A stretch of 64,000 nucleotides of DNA from Bradyrhizobium sp. CCBAU 53338 (GCF_015291665.1 NZ_CP030048.1:62001-126000); one strand, 5' to 3'; counted from the stretch's first letter, positions 1 to 9,056 are shown. Numbers and translations are program-made. Notes: generated by a model not told the origin, from the letters alone.

Positions 1-1
1 C

Positions 2-790
2 GGCGGGCTGTTGCTGGAGCGCAGCGCGCGCCAGGTCGCGCTGACCCGGTTCGGCGAGGAACTCGCACAGCGCGTCCGCGAGATCCTGCGCTCGGTCGAC
101 GAACTCGGCGACTTCGCCCGCGCCTCGCAGGACCGCTTTGCGGGCCGCTTGCGGATCGGCATGATCCCGACGATCGCGCCCTATCTGCTGCCCAAGATCA
201 CCAAGAATCTCACGCGCATGCATCCGGAGCTCGACATCCGCGTGCGCGAGACGATGACGCCGCGGCTGATCCAGGAGCTGGTCGAGGGCCGCCTCGACAC
301 CGCCATCGTCGCGCTGCCGGTGTCCGAACCCTCGCTCACCGAGGTCGCCTTGTTCGAAGAGAAATTCCTGCTGGTGCGGCCGGGCACGGATGCGGGCACC
401 CCAGTGCCGTCGCGCGAGATGATGCGCGAGATGCGGCTGTTGCTGCTCGAAGAGGGCCATTGTTTCCGCGACCAGGCGCTGTCGTTCTGCAACATGCAAT
501 CGGCGCCGCCGCGCGAGATGCTGGATGCGAATTCGCTCTCGACGCTGGTCCAGATGGTCAGCGCCGGCATTGGCGTCACCCTGATCCCGGAGATGGCGGT
601 GTCGGTGGAGACGCGATCGGCTTCGGTCTCGCTGTCGCGCTTCCGCGACCCGGAGCCGTCGCGTACCATCGGCATGGTCTGGCGCAAGACCAGTCCGCTG
701 GCGCGCCAGCTGCTCCAGATCTCCGAGGTGGTGTGCCTGTCAGCAGGCAAGGCGCGCCCGCGGCAGACCGCGCGCGGCCAGAAAGCTTGA
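2..790 (+). CDS. oxyR: LysR-family hydrogen peroxide sensor OxyR (5' end outside window)
   Basis: This is a LysR-type activator that turns on catalase and other peroxide defences when a cysteine pair is oxidised. The frame is open from base 2, so the winged-helix DNA-binding start lies outside the window and the TTG at 11 is probably not the real start. What remains is the end of the HTH linker and the whole effector domain. The motif GHCFRDQALSFC (cysteine codons at 461 and 488) reproduces the nine-residue spacing of the OxyR redox cysteines C199/C208 of Escherichia coli, and this separates it from a generic LysR protein. A GNAT gene follows after nine bases on the same strand. Confidence 0.82.
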   Translation, partial: GGLLLERSARQVALTRFGEELAQRVREILRSVDELGDFARASQDRFAGRLRIGMIPTIAPYLLPKITKNLTRMHPELDIRVRETMTPRLIQELVEGRLDTAIVALPVSEPSLTEVALFEEKFLLVRPGTDAGTPVPSREMMREMRLLLLEEGHCFRDQALSFCNMQSAPPREMLDANSLSTLVQMVSAGIGVTLIPEMAVSVETRSASVSLSRFRDPEPSRTIGMVWRKTSPLARQLLQISEVVCLSAGKARPRQTARGQKA

Positions 791-799
791 GAGGCCGCG

Positions 800-1264
800 A
801 TGGCAGATCCGATCATCCGTCCCGCCCGCACCGATGAATATGACGAGATCGGCCGCGTCTGGATGGAGAGCTGGGTCTCGACCGGGCTTGGCGAGGCCAG
901 CGAATTCCTGCTGGCCAATCTGCGTGCGCGCATCCGGCGCGAGGTCGAGAATGGTTGGAGCCTGTTCGTCGCCGACGACACCGGCACCATCGCCGCGATG
1001 CTGGCGCTGCATCTGCCAAACCTCTATCTCGACATGCTGTTCGTCGGGCCTGCCTATCAGGGGCAATCGCTCGGTCGAAAGCTGCTTGCCTTCACGCGCA
1101 CGCAAATGCCCGACGAGATATACCTGCGCTGCGTCCGCGAGAACGAAAAGGCCTGGCGCTGGTATGAGCGCGAAGGATTCGTGTTCGAGAAGGAAGAGAT
1201 CGAGCCGTCGAACGGCTTCATGATGAAGTACTACCGGTGGAAGAACAAAGGGAATGCCCCATGA
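800..1264 (+). CDS. GNAT family N-acetyltransferase
   Basis: A 154-residue single-domain acetyltransferase. The acetyl-CoA binding motif A is visible as a beta strand (LYLDMLFVGP) followed by the loop YQGQSLGRKLL, and the C-terminal half ends with the usual strand pattern (WRWYEREGFVFEKEE). The substrate cannot be told from sequence. The stop codon overlaps the start of the GST gene by ATGA, so the two are probably translationally coupled and may be co-transcribed with oxyR. Confidence 0.85.
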   Translation: MADPIIRPARTDEYDEIGRVWMESWVSTGLGEASEFLLANLRARIRREVENGWSLFVADDTGTIAAMLALHLPNLYLDMLFVGPAYQGQSLGRKLLAFTRTQMPDEIYLRCVRENEKAWRWYEREGFVFEKEEIEPSNGFMMKYYRWKNKGNAP

Positions 1265-1857
1265 TCAAGCTCTATTGGTCGCCTCGCTCGCGTTCGTTCT
1301 CGACGTTGTGGCTGATGGAAGAGAGCGGCCTTCCCTATGAGCGCGTGCTCACCGACATTTCGACCGGCGCGCAGAAAGCGCCGGACTATCTGAAGATCAA
1401 TCCGATGGGCAAGGTACCGGCGCTCAGCGATGGCGATGCCGCGCTCGGCGAAGCCGCTGCGATCTGCGCCTACATCGCCGACCGCTATCCCGAAACGAAG
1501 CTGGCGCCTGATGTGACCGACCCGCGCCGCGCGCGCTATCTGCAATGGCTGTTCTTCTCGCCGAGTTGCATCGAGCCGGCGATCATCCAGATCTTCACCA
1601 AGATCGAGGTGCCGACCTCGACCGCCGCCTGGGGCAGCGCGACTCAGGTCTTCGACGTGATGGAAGCGGCGCTGGAAAAGGGGCCGTGGATTCTCGGCGA
1701 GGAGTTTTCCGCGGCCGACGTCACGATCGGCTCGGGCCTGAATTTCGCGGTGCGCCTGTTCAAGATGGTGCCGTCGCGCCCGGCCTTCGATGCCTATATC
1801 GCGCGCTGCATGGCACGGCCGGCGTTCCGGCGCGCAGAGACAATCGCGGCCGGTTAG
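1261..1857 (+). CDS. Glutathione S-transferase family protein
   Basis: About 198 residues, the normal GST length. The thioredoxin-like N domain starts MIKLYWSPRSRSFS and carries the cis-proline region (NPMGKVPAL), followed by an all-helical C domain (GPWILGEEFSAADVTIG is the N-capping box and hydrophobic staple). The ATG at 1261, overlapping the upstream stop codon, is preferred over an in-frame ATG at 1237 because residue 2 onward matches GST N-termini. It converges with fabI, and the two stop regions overlap by four bases. Substrate unknown. Confidence 0.85.
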   Translation: MIKLYWSPRSRSFSTLWLMEESGLPYERVLTDISTGAQKAPDYLKINPMGKVPALSDGDAALGEAAAICAYIADRYPETKLAPDVTDPRRARYLQWLFFSPSCIEPAIIQIFTKIEVPTSTAAWGSATQVFDVMEAALEKGPWILGEEFSAADVTIGSGLNFAVRLFKMVPSRPAFDAYIARCMARPAFRRAETIAAG

Positions 1858-2654
1858 CTTTCCGCCTTCAAATCGTCCGGCCTCGGCATCAGCACGATGT
1901 TGTAGCCGGAATCGACATAATGGATCTCGCCGGTCACGCCGCCCGAAAGTTCGGACAGCAGATACAGTGCCGAGCCGCCGAGCTCGTCGAGCGTGACGCC
2001 GCGGCGGAGCGGTGAGTGCTTTTGCATGAAGGCGAACATCGCACGCGCCTCGCCGATGCCGGAGCCGGCGAGCGTTCGGATGGGTCCGGCGGAGATCGCG
2101 TTGACGCGAATGCCGCGCGGTCCGAAATCGGAGGCGAGATAGCGCACCGAGGATTCCAGCGCCGCCTTGGCCACGCCCATCACGTTGTAATTCGGCATCG
2201 ACCGCTCGGAGGCGCCGAAGGTCAGCGTGATCATGCTGCCGCCGTCCGTCATCAGATCGGCCGCGCGCTTTGCAACCTCCGTGAAGGAGAAGCAGGAGAT
2301 CACCATGGTGCGCGAAAAATTCTCGCGGCTGGTGTCGGCGTAGCGGCCCTTCAGCTCGTTCTTGTCGGCAAATCCGATCGCGTGAATGACGAAATCGAGC
2401 TTGCCCCACTTCTCGCGCAAGACGTCGAACGTGGCATCGACGCTGGCGATGTCCTCGACGTCACAAGGCAGTACCAACTCGACACCAAGAGATTCCGCAA
2501 GCGGCTTGACGCGCTTGCCGAGCGCTTCGCCCTGGAAGGTGAAGGCAAGCTCGGCGCCATGGGCGTGCAGCGTCTTCGCCATGCCCCAGGCGATCGAATG
2601 ATCATTGGCGATGCCCATGACCAGACCGCGCTTGCCTTTCATCAAACCTTCCAT
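1854..2654 (-). CDS. fabI: Enoyl-ACP reductase (NADH), FabI
   Basis: Catalyses the last reduction of each fatty acid elongation cycle. About 266 residues from the chosen ATG at 2654 (MEGLMKGKRGLVMG); an in-frame upstream ATG at 2696 adds a weakly FabI-like tail. The nucleotide-binding start is GLVMGIANDHSIAWG. The catalytic pair is Tyr156 and Lys163 in YNVMGVAK, with the Y-x6-K spacing of FabI rather than the Y-x3-K of ordinary short-chain dehydrogenases. It lies downstream of fabA and fabB on the same strand, so the three form an unsaturated/saturated fatty acid synthesis block. A palindromic repeat separates it from fabB. Confidence 0.93.
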   Translation of the reverse strand: MEGLMKGKRGLVMGIANDHSIAWGMAKTLHAHGAELAFTFQGEALGKRVKPLAESLGVELVLPCDVEDIASVDATFDVLREKWGKLDFVIHAIGFADKNELKGRYADTSRENFSRTMVISCFSFTEVAKRAADLMTDGGSMITLTFGASERSMPNYNVMGVAKAALESSVRYLASDFGPRGIRVNAISAGPIRTLAGSGIGEARAMFAFMQKHSPLRRGVTLDELGGSALYLLSELSGGVTGEIHYVDSGYNIVLMPRPDDLKAES

Positions 2655-2703
2655 TGCAGGATCACCTTCCGCTTTCATGCCGGGCGCCGGGTTCAAAACG
2701 TGG

Positions 2704-2762
2704 ATGGCCGGGACTCAGGCGAGCGAAGCGACGCCGTCCTTCGGACGGCTATGCCCGGCCAT
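2704..2762. repeat. Intergenic palindromic repeat
   Basis: The outer arms ATGGCCGGG (2704-2712) and CCCGGCCAT (2754-2762) are perfect inverted copies, with an inner hairpin CCGTCC/GGACGG at about 2733-2747. The same arms recur at 5469-5491, so this looks like a dispersed palindromic element placed between fabB and fabI. Confidence 0.6.
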
Positions 2763-2795
2763 GACGAGAAAATCAACGATGCGCCAACAATGCCG

Positions 2796-4019
2796 TCACA
2801 CATCCATCCGGCTGAACACCAGCGTGGCGTTGGTGCCGCCAAAGCCGAACGAGTTCGAGAGCACGGTGCCGATCTTGACGTTGTCGATCCGCTTGCGCAC
2901 GATCGGCATGTCGGCGAACACCGGATCGAGCTCCTGGATGTGAGCGCTTTCGCAGATGAAGCCGTTGTTCATCATCAGCAGCGAGTAGATCGCCTCCTGC
3001 ACGCCGGTCGCGCCCAGCGAGTGGCCGGTCAGCGCCTTGGTCGCCGAGATCGGCGGGCACTTCTCGCCGGAGCCGAAGACGCGGCGGAGCGCGTCGATCT
3101 CGGGCGGATCGCCGGCCGGCGTCGAGGTGGCGTGCGGGTTGATGTAGTCGACCTTGGTCTTCACCGTCGACATCGCCATGCGCATGCAGCGCTCGGCGCC
3201 TTCGCCCGATGGGGCGACCATGTCGTAGCCGTCCGAGGTCGCGCCATAGCCGACGATCTCACCGTAGATGCGCGCGCCGCGCGCCCTGGCATGCTCGAGC
3301 TCTTCCAGGACGAGCACTCCCGCGCCACCGGCAATGACAAAACCGTCGCGGTTGACGTCGTAGGGCCGCGAGGCGGTGGCGGGCGTGTCGTTGTACTTCG
3401 AGGACATCGCGCCCATGGCGTCGAACAGCACCGAGAGCGACCAGTCGAGCTCCTCGCAGCCGCCGGCGAAGACGACGTCCTGCTTGCCGATCTGGATCGT
3501 CTCATAGGCATTGCCGACGCAATGGTTCGACGTCGCGCAGGCCGAGGAGATCGAGTAGTTCACACCCTTGATCTTGAACCAGGTGGCGAGCGTTGCGGAC
3601 GCCGTGGACGACATTGCCTTCGGCACTGCAAACGGACCGACGCGCTTCGGTCCCTTGGTGCGGGTGATGTCGGCGGATTCGACGATGGTGCGGGCCGACG
3701 GTCCGCCGGAGCCCATGATGATGCCGGTGCGGATGTTGGAGACTTCGTCGGGCGATAGACCGGAGTCCTGAATCGCCTGCTCCATCGCGACGTGGTTCCA
3801 CGCGGCGCCCTGGCCGAGGAAACGCATCGCGCGCCGGTCGACCACCGTCGAAGGATCGAGCGTGGGCGCACCTTGTACCTGCGAGCGGAAGCCGAGCTCG
3901 GCATATTTCTCGGCCCGCGAAATGCCCGACTTCGCCTCGTGAAGGCTCGCAAGCACTTCCTGGGTGTTGTTTCCGATCGACGAGACGATACCCATCCCGG
4001 TGACCACAACCCGCCTCAT
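2796..4019 (-). CDS. fabB: Beta-ketoacyl-ACP synthase I, FabB
   Basis: Elongating condensing enzyme of type II fatty acid synthesis, needed to extend the cis-unsaturated branch made by FabA. 407 residues, the normal length. The Cys-His-His triad is visible: C161 in [10 protein letters not shown]296 in [11 protein letters not shown] and H333 in TGHSLGA. The C-terminal glycine-rich loop [11 protein letters not shown] is also present. It follows fabA by about 40 bases on the same strand, as in many Proteobacteria, and precedes fabI. The FabA pairing makes FabB more likely than FabF. Confidence 0.95.
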   Translation of the reverse strand: MRRVVVTGMGIVSSIGNNTQEVLASLHEAKSGISRAEKYAELGFRSQVQGAPTLDPSTVVDRRAMRFLGQGAAWNHVAMEQAIQDSGLSPDEVSNIRTGIIMGSGGPSARTIVESADITRTKGPKRVGPFAVPKAMSSTASATLATWFKIKGVNYSISSACATSNHCVGNAYETIQIGKQDVVFAGGCEELDWSLSVLFDAMGAMSSKYNDTPATASRPYDVNRDGFVIAGGAGVLVLEELEHARARGARIYGEIVGYGATSDGYDMVAPSGEGAERCMRMAMSTVKTKVDYINPHATSTPAGDPPEIDALRRVFGSGEKCPPISATKALTGHSLGATGVQEAIYSLLMMNNGFICESAHIQELDPVFADMPIVRKRIDNVKIGTVLSNSFGFGGTNATLVFSRMDV

Positions 4020-4059
4020 GACAGCCTCGCCTATATCGTTGTCTTCTTGATGATGCGCG

Positions 4060-4581
4060 TTAGCCCAGGTTCACGCCCTGCTTGAACAGACCGACCTTCA
4101 GATCCTTGGCGCGATAAATAATCTGGTCGTCGACCGAAAGCCATCCGTCGGCAATGCCGAGCACGAGCTTTGAACGCATCACGCGCTTGATGTCGACGTT
4201 GTACACAACCTTGCGGGCCTCGGGCAGCACCTGGCCGCTGAACTTTAATTCGTTCAGGCCGAGCGCGCGGCCACGCCCTTCGCCTCCGGTCCAGCCGAGG
4301 TAAAAGCCGACCATTTGCCACAGCGCATCGAGGCCGAGGCAGCCTGGCATCACGGGGTCGTTCTTGAAGTGGCAGCCGAAGAACCAGAGGTCGGATTTCA
4401 CGTCGAGCTCGGCGCGTACCAGGCCCTTGCCGAACTCGCCGCCATTGTCGTTAATTTCCGTGATGCGATCGAACATCAGCATCGGCGGCAGCGGCAACTG
4501 AGCGTTGCCCGGACCGAACATTTCGCCGCGGGCACAGGCCAGCAGATCTTCGTATTCGTAACCGTTGCGCCTGTTCAGCAT
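4060..4581 (-). CDS. fabA: 3-hydroxydecanoyl-ACP dehydratase/isomerase, FabA
   Basis: Introduces the cis double bond of unsaturated fatty acids by dehydrating 3-hydroxydecanoyl-ACP and isomerising the trans-2 product. 173 residues from ATG 4581; the open frame extends upstream to 4794, but that extension has no FabA character. The active-site residues are H71 ([14 protein letters not shown]) and D85 ([10 protein letters not shown]). It is the first gene of the fabA-fabB-fabI block and is divergent from irr, so its promoter lies in the 4582-4950 gap that also carries the iron-regulatory sites. Confidence 0.95.
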   Translation of the reverse strand: MLNRRNGYEYEDLLACARGEMFGPGNAQLPLPPMLMFDRITEINDNGGEFGKGLVRAELDVKSDLWFFGCHFKNDPVMPGCLGLDALWQMVGFYLGWTGGEGRGRALGLNELKFSGQVLPEARKVVYNVDIKRVMRSKLVLGIADGWLSVDDQIIYRAKDLKVGLFKQGVNLG

Positions 4582-4857
4582 GCGGAAGCCTCTGTTTGAA
4601 CCCCGATTGAGCGGCGTTTCTGGCAAAAATGGGCCCCGTTTCGTTCGGAAAGCAACGCCTTTCGCCGTCGTCAGCAGGCGCGAATGCCGAGAGCCCGGAT
4701 GGTCCTGCGAACCATGGACTTGCGAACCCGGCCTCAATGCCCGGCCGCGCCACATCAGGCTCAGCGGAACCGCGCGCTCTCTAACACAGGCCATTTCGGT
4801 GGCAAAGCAATCTCATGAAGGTAAAATGACGGGACTCGGGTCCGGTTCCTTGCGGGA

Positions 4858-4872
4858 TTAGAACCGCTCTAG
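4858..4872. promoter_or_regulatory. Candidate Irr box (iron control element)
   Basis: TTAGAA-CCG-CTCTAG resembles the Irr-box pattern TTAGAA-n3-TTCTAA with two mismatches in the right half. It lies about 80 bases upstream of irr and on the fabA side of the Fur-like hexamers, so it could serve either promoter. Weak on sequence alone. Confidence 0.4.
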
Positions 4873-4884
4873 TTGCGAGAAACT

Positions 4885-4902
4885 TGCATCTGCATCTATC
4901 TG
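4885..4902 (+). promoter_or_regulatory. Candidate Fur operator of irr (three direct hexamers)
   Basis: Three contiguous hexamers TGCATC, TGCATC and TATCTG sit 48 bases upstream of the irr ATG. As I recall the literature, the Bradyrhizobium japonicum Fur site at irr consists of three imperfect direct hexamer repeats rather than a classical inverted Fur box, and this arrangement fits. The remaining part of the 369-base irr-fabA gap (4582-4857) shows no gene. Confidence 0.6.
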
Positions 4903-4950
4903 TCCTTATATTGCAGGCAGATAGTGTCAACGCGTGCCTGAATTTTGGAA

Positions 4951-5439
4951 ATGAGCGAGAACAACGCGCCCCGTCGCGACGATGACGTCCATGCGGCCCT
5001 TCTGTCCGGCCGCCAGCCGGCCCTGACGGGTTGCCCATGGCACGACGTCAATGAAATGCTCCAGTCTGCCGGCCTGCGCCCGACGCGCCAGCGCATGGCT
5101 CTGGGCTGGCTGCTGTTCGGCAAGGGCGCACGCCACCTCACGGCTGAAATGCTCTATGAGGAAGCGACCCTGGCCAAGGTCCCGGTCTCGCTCGCAACCG
5201 TCTACAACACGCTGAACCAGCTGACCGATGCCGGCCTGCTGCGCCAGGTCAGCGTCGACGGCACCAAGACCTATTTCGACACCAACGTCACCACCCACCA
5301 CCATTACTACCTCGAGAACAGCCACGAGCTGGTCGATATCGAGGACCCGCATCTGGCGCTGTCCAAGATGCCGGAGGTGCCCGAGGGTTACGAGATCGCG
5401 CGCATCGACATGGTCGTGCGCCTGCGCAAGAAACGCTGA
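4951..5439 (+). CDS. irr: Iron response regulator Irr (Fur superfamily)
   Basis: Global iron regulator of rhizobia. Under iron limitation it accumulates and controls heme synthesis and iron genes; heme binding triggers its degradation. 162 residues from ATG 4951 (an in-frame TTG lies six bases upstream). The heme regulatory motif GCPWHDVN places Cys28-Pro29 near the N terminus. The winged helix covers about residues 35-95 (LRPTRQRMALGWLL through SLATVYNTLNQL). The second heme site HHH is at 116-118. These features separate Irr from Fur, Zur and PerR. The upstream Fur-like hexamers suggest iron control of its transcription. Confidence 0.95.
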   Translation: MSENNAPRRDDDVHAALLSGRQPALTGCPWHDVNEMLQSAGLRPTRQRMALGWLLFGKGARHLTAEMLYEEATLAKVPVSLATVYNTLNQLTDAGLLRQVSVDGTKTYFDTNVTTHHHYYLENSHELVDIEDPHLALSKMPEVPEGYEIARIDMVVRLRKKR

Positions 5440-5468
5440 GAGCGATCCAAACCGCTGAATTGGTCGTC

Positions 5469-5491
5469 ATGGCCGGGCTTGTCCCGGCCAT
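5469..5491. repeat. Intergenic palindrome ATGGCCGGG-n5-CCCGGCCAT
   Basis: A perfect 9-base stem with a five-base loop in the 87-base gap between the convergent irr and SH3 genes. It shares its arms with the element at 2704-2762. It could also act as a bidirectional stem-loop terminator, although no T tract follows. Confidence 0.6.
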
Positions 5492-5526
5492 CTACGTTCT
5501 TGGGCTAGGCGCTGGAGCCTGCCGCG

Positions 5527-6060
5527 TCAGTTCACCTGCTCGTCGGCATAGACGCCCCAGAGGCGTTCCTGCTGAATCCAGCCGTCAAAGCCGCTGCCGG
5601 TGACGTGGCACCAGCTGGTGGTGCATTTTTTCACCGTCGTGACGACGCCGGCCTGGAGTTTGGCCGCCACTGCGCTGTCGGAATCGGCGCGGTCGTAGAT
5701 CGGCGCAAGCTCGTCCTTGTGCTTCATGGTGACCACCGCAGTGCGACGGCCCGACAGCAGCGAGTGATAGACCCAGCCCTCGGCGCCTTCGGAATCGCGC
5801 ACCCGGCGCCAGTTCTCGAACTCCGCGGTGATTTCGACCGGCAGGCCGGCACGGGTGTAGACCCAGGCCACATCATTGTCCTTGGTCGGGCCGGCGCGAA
5901 CGTTCACGTGATCCGATTTGAGGCTGACATAGCGCGGCACCGGCAGGCCGCTCGCGGTCTGGGGTGTGGTATCCTTGGCCGAGTGCCCGGGGCTGACCGA
6001 AGCGCTCAACCAGGTGCAAACGAGCGTCATCACCGAACAAAAACGCCCCAACGCCATCAA
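5527..6060 (-). CDS. Exported bacterial SH3-domain protein
   Basis: 177 residues. The N terminus has a signal-peptide-like hydrophobic stretch (about residues 4-24) ending near SPGHSA. Two bacterial SH3 repeats follow: one around 44-100 with the typical VNVRAGPTKDNDVAWVY start, and a weaker one around 112-170 containing a Cys pair (KKCTTSWCHV). Such proteins usually act in the periplasm on or near peptidoglycan. No enzymatic domain is present. It converges with irr. Confidence 0.8.
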   Translation of the reverse strand: MMALGRFCSVMTLVCTWLSASVSPGHSAKDTTPQTASGLPVPRYVSLKSDHVNVRAGPTKDNDVAWVYTRAGLPVEITAEFENWRRVRDSEGAEGWVYHSLLSGRRTAVVTMKHKDELAPIYDRADSDSAVAAKLQAGVVTTVKKCTTSWCHVTGSGFDGWIQQERLWGVYADEQVN

Positions 6061-6367
6061 CCCGTCTCCTGTCGAGGACCCGGCTGGGCCAGGTTCCTCA
6101 CCCCGAATTCCAAAACCTGCCGCGCAATCCCTCCCGCCCCACGCGGTGTTCCCGAAGCCAACTTGTCTTGGCCCGGCCTTCTGCTAGAGAGGACGGACAC
6201 TTGAACAACCAGTTTGTCCCGATTTTCCGGCCGGAAATCTCGGGAGAGCTTGAAGGAAACGCCGGGGACCACACGGCCAAGGCAGTGTCGAACAACCGGG
6301 TTAATGAGGCCTCAACGGCCGGCCTTTGGCGACAGAGGCGGCCTGCAACGCCTCATGAGGGCAGGAC
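6061..6367. other. Intergenic region with one perfect palindrome
   Basis: This 307-base divergent gap precedes the dehydrogenase gene. I see no convincing coding sequence. It contains a perfect 14-base palindrome TTTCCGGCCGGAAA at 6224-6237, which could be a regulator site. A plausible ribosome binding site (GAGGGCAGG) lies just before 6368. Confidence 0.4.
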
Positions 6368-7369
6368 ATGTCGGTGAAGAAAAAGCCCCTTGTCGTGGTG
6401 ACGCGCAAATTGCCGGACTCGATCGAGACCCGGATGCGCGAACTGTTCGACGCCCGCATCAATCTCGACGACACGCCGATGTCCGCCGAGCAGATCGCCG
6501 AAGCTGCGCGCACCGCCGACATCCTGGTTCCCACGGTCACCGACCACATCAGCGCCGACATCGTCAACCAGCCCGACTGCAAGCTCCGCCTGATCGCCAA
6601 TTTCGGCAACGGCGTCGACAATATCGACGTCGAAGCCGCGCATGCCCGCGGCATCACCGTCACTAACACGCCGAAGGTGCTGACCGAAGACACCGCCGAC
6701 ATGACCATGGCGCTGATCCTGGCGGTGCCGCGCCGGATGATCGAGGGCGCTTCGGTGCTGACGGAAGGAAAGCCCTGGGCAGGCTGGTCGCCGACATGGA
6801 TGCTCGGCCACCGCATCGGCGGCAAGCGCCTCGGCATCATCGGCATGGGCCGTATCGGCCAGGCGGTGGCACGCCGCGCCCGCGCCTTCGGCTTGCAGAT
6901 CCACTATCACAATCGCCGTCCCGTCGCCCCGAAGATCGCCGAAGAGCTTGGCGCGACCTATTGGGAAAGCCTCGACCAGATGCTGGCGCGGATGGACATC
7001 ATCTCGGTGAACTGTCCGCACACGCCGGCGACCTACCACCTGCTGTCTGCGCGGCGGCTGAAGCTGATCCGCAAGGACGCCTACATCGTCAACACCGCGC
7101 GCGGCGAAGTCACCGACGAGGACACGCTGATCAAGCTGATCGAAGGCGGCGAGATCGGCGGCGCCGCCCTCGACGTCTATGAGCACGAGCCTGCGGTCAA
7201 TCCGAAGCTGGTGCGGCTTGCGAAGGCCGGCAAGGTGATCCTGATGCCGCATATGGGCTCGGCCACGATCGAGGGCCGCGTTGAGATGGGCGAGAAGGTG
7301 ATCATCAACATCCGCACCTTCCTCGATGCCCACAAGCCGCCGGATCGCGTGCTGCCGAGCATGCTCTGA
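6368..7369 (+). CDS. D-2-hydroxyacid dehydrogenase (glyoxylate/hydroxypyruvate reductase-like)
   Basis: NAD(P)-dependent reduction of 2-keto acids such as glyoxylate. 333 residues, normal for the family. The Rossmann motif is GMGRIGQAVARRARAFG, around residues 158-174. The catalytic residues are visible: Arg in NTARGE, Glu in VYEHEP and His in MPHMGSAT. The substrate within the glyoxylate/hydroxypyruvate/phosphoglycerate group cannot be settled from sequence. A membrane protein gene follows 37 bases downstream on the same strand. Confidence 0.88.
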   Translation: MSVKKKPLVVVTRKLPDSIETRMRELFDARINLDDTPMSAEQIAEAARTADILVPTVTDHISADIVNQPDCKLRLIANFGNGVDNIDVEAAHARGITVTNTPKVLTEDTADMTMALILAVPRRMIEGASVLTEGKPWAGWSPTWMLGHRIGGKRLGIIGMGRIGQAVARRARAFGLQIHYHNRRPVAPKIAEELGATYWESLDQMLARMDIISVNCPHTPATYHLLSARRLKLIRKDAYIVNTARGEVTDEDTLIKLIEGGEIGGAALDVYEHEPAVNPKLVRLAKAGKVILMPHMGSATIEGRVEMGEKVIINIRTFLDAHKPPDRVLPSML

Positions 7370-7406
7370 GGGCGCCGCGGTCCTCCCGTTGAAGAAGGGT
7401 TGCCGC

Positions 7407-8243
7407 ATGGGCGCAGGGGACACGGAGCTGTCATCGCGCGTGACCCCTTCGCCGCAGAGAGACCATGTCCTCACCGTGTTGGCCGCCGGGCTTCTGGCGG
7501 CAACTCTTGCGGCGATCTGTCACGAAACGGTTGGGCACGGCCTCGGCTGCATTGCCGCAGGCGGTGAGATCCAGTTGCTGACATCCATCTGGTTCCGCTG
7601 TCACGGAGCGACGTCGCTGACCGATGCAGGCGGCGCCATATCCGGCTTGGTGTTTGGCGGGCTGGTCCTCGCGCTGCCGATGCGCCGTGTCGGCAACTCC
7701 GCGATGAGAATGACGCTGTTCATGTTCAGCGCAATCAGCTTGCTGTGGGTAGCAGCCCAGATCATCGCTCATCCTGCTCTTGATCGGGACGATTGGCACT
7801 TCATCGCAATGCGCTGGCACTGGCCCCTGGTCTGGCGTCCGTTGCTCGCCACTGTCGGCGTACTCTCCTATGTGGCAATCGTGCGCTGGATCGCCTTGCT
7901 GCTTCGTGATCCCGCGGCGCCGAGCGCGCGTGCGATCTATCTGGCCTATGTCGCGGCGGCGATTTCAGCCGTACTGGCCGGATGGATGTGGGCGCCCCTG
8001 CCCACCCGCAGCGCGCTGGAAGGTCTTCTGACACTGGGGGTGGCGCCCATGGGCTTGCTAGTCGCGGCGGCACGTATCAACCCAGATCATTCCGGTGGCG
8101 CCCCCATCGCAAAGTCGTGGCTCTTCGTCGCCATCAGTCTGTTGGTGTTCGCAGCGTTCGCCCTGATCCAGGGAAGGGGACTGGGGCCGCTCGCCGATTG
8201 TTCCGGGAGCCGGTCCGCACCGACGGAGTGGTGCGTGCTCTGA
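7407..8243 (+). CDS. Multi-pass membrane protein with HExxxH motif
   Basis: About 278 residues from ATG 7407; in-frame sequence upstream to 7326 overlaps the dehydrogenase. There are about six hydrophobic segments. The first contains CHETVGHGLG, which resembles the zinc motif of membrane M50-like proteases but has the two histidines one residue too far apart for a canonical HExxH. This is followed by a glycine-rich region (AAGGEIQLL) also seen in such membrane families. I cannot assign a function. The gene converges with the moeB-like gene. Confidence 0.7.
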   Translation: MGAGDTELSSRVTPSPQRDHVLTVLAAGLLAATLAAICHETVGHGLGCIAAGGEIQLLTSIWFRCHGATSLTDAGGAISGLVFGGLVLALPMRRVGNSAMRMTLFMFSAISLLWVAAQIIAHPALDRDDWHFIAMRWHWPLVWRPLLATVGVLSYVAIVRWIALLLRDPAAPSARAIYLAYVAAAISAVLAGWMWAPLPTRSALEGLLTLGVAPMGLLVAAARINPDHSGGAPIAKSWLFVAISLLVFAAFALIQGRGLGPLADCSGSRSAPTEWCVL

Positions 8244-8246
8244 GCG

Positions 8247-9056
8247 TCACCCTCCGACGCGATGGGCGCTGAGATCTGACATCACAGGCCCGTCGCCATT
8301 GAGCGGATTGGCCGGGTCGCGCGCGTAGCGCAGCGTTTCGAAGCGCATCGCGCGCGCATCGATCATCAGGAGGCGGCCGACCAGGCCGTCGCCGAAACCG
8401 ACGATCTCGCGGATTGCCTCCAGCGCCATCATCGAGCCCATCACGCCCGCAAGCGCACCCATGACGCCGGCTTCGGCGCAGGCCGGCACGGTGCCGGGCG
8501 GCGGCGCCTCCGGAAACAGGCAGCGATAGGTCGGATTGAACTCGCCCTGCTCGTTCGTCTCGTGCGCACGGATGGTGGTGAGTGAACCATCGAACGTGCC
8601 GAGCGCCGCGGTAATCAGCGGCCGCTTCGCAAAGAAGCAGGCGTCCGAGGCCAGATAGCGGGTCGAGAAATTGTCGGACCCGTCGAGCACGAGATCGTAA
8701 TCGCCGATCAGGCTCAGCGCATTGTCGGCATTGAGCCACGTGGCATGACCAACGAAATTCACATGCGGATTGAGCGCCGCGATCCGCTCAGCCGCGCTCT
8801 CGACCTTGTGCCGGCCGATGTCGGGCGTCGTGTGGATCACCTGGCGCTGAAGATTGGACAACGACACCACGTCGTCATCGACCACGCCGAGCGTTCCGAC
8901 GCCGGCGGCAGCCAGGTACATCAGCGCGGGCGCGCCGAGCCCGCCGGCGCCGATCACCAGCACGGAGGCCCGCTTCAGCGCGGCCTGGCCGGGGCCGCCG
9001 ACATCGCGCAGCACGATATGGCGGGCATAGCGTTCAAGTTCGTCCGGGCTCAGCAC
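8247..9056 (-). CDS. moeB: MoeB/ThiF-family adenylyltransferase (E1-like)
   Basis: Adenylates the C-terminal glycine of a ubiquitin-like sulfur carrier (MoaD or ThiS). 269 residues. The ATP-binding loop is VIGAGGLGAPALMYL (about 34-48) and the catalytic aspartate region is VLDGSDNFSTRYL. Of the two CxxC zinc pairs usual in MoeB I see no intact one: the first reads YRCLFPE and the second CAEAG. The sulfur-carrier partner is not in the window, so MoeB versus ThiF is undecided. Confidence 0.8.
   Translation of the reverse strand: MLSPDELERYARHIVLRDVGGPGQAALKRASVLVIGAGGLGAPALMYLAAAGVGTLGVVDDDVVSLSNLQRQVIHTTPDIGRHKVESAAERIAALNPHVNFVGHATWLNADNALSLIGDYDLVLDGSDNFSTRYLASDACFFAKRPLITAALGTFDGSLTTIRAHETNEQGEFNPTYRCLFPEAPPPGTVPACAEAGVMGALAGVMGSMMALEAIREIVGFGDGLVGRLLMIDARAMRFETLRYARDPANPLNGDGPVMSDLSAHRVGG

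Noticed and set aside
4582..4794. 71-residue N-terminal extension of FabA
   Set aside because: Not FabA-like, exceeds the family length and would cover the irr-fabA regulatory gap.
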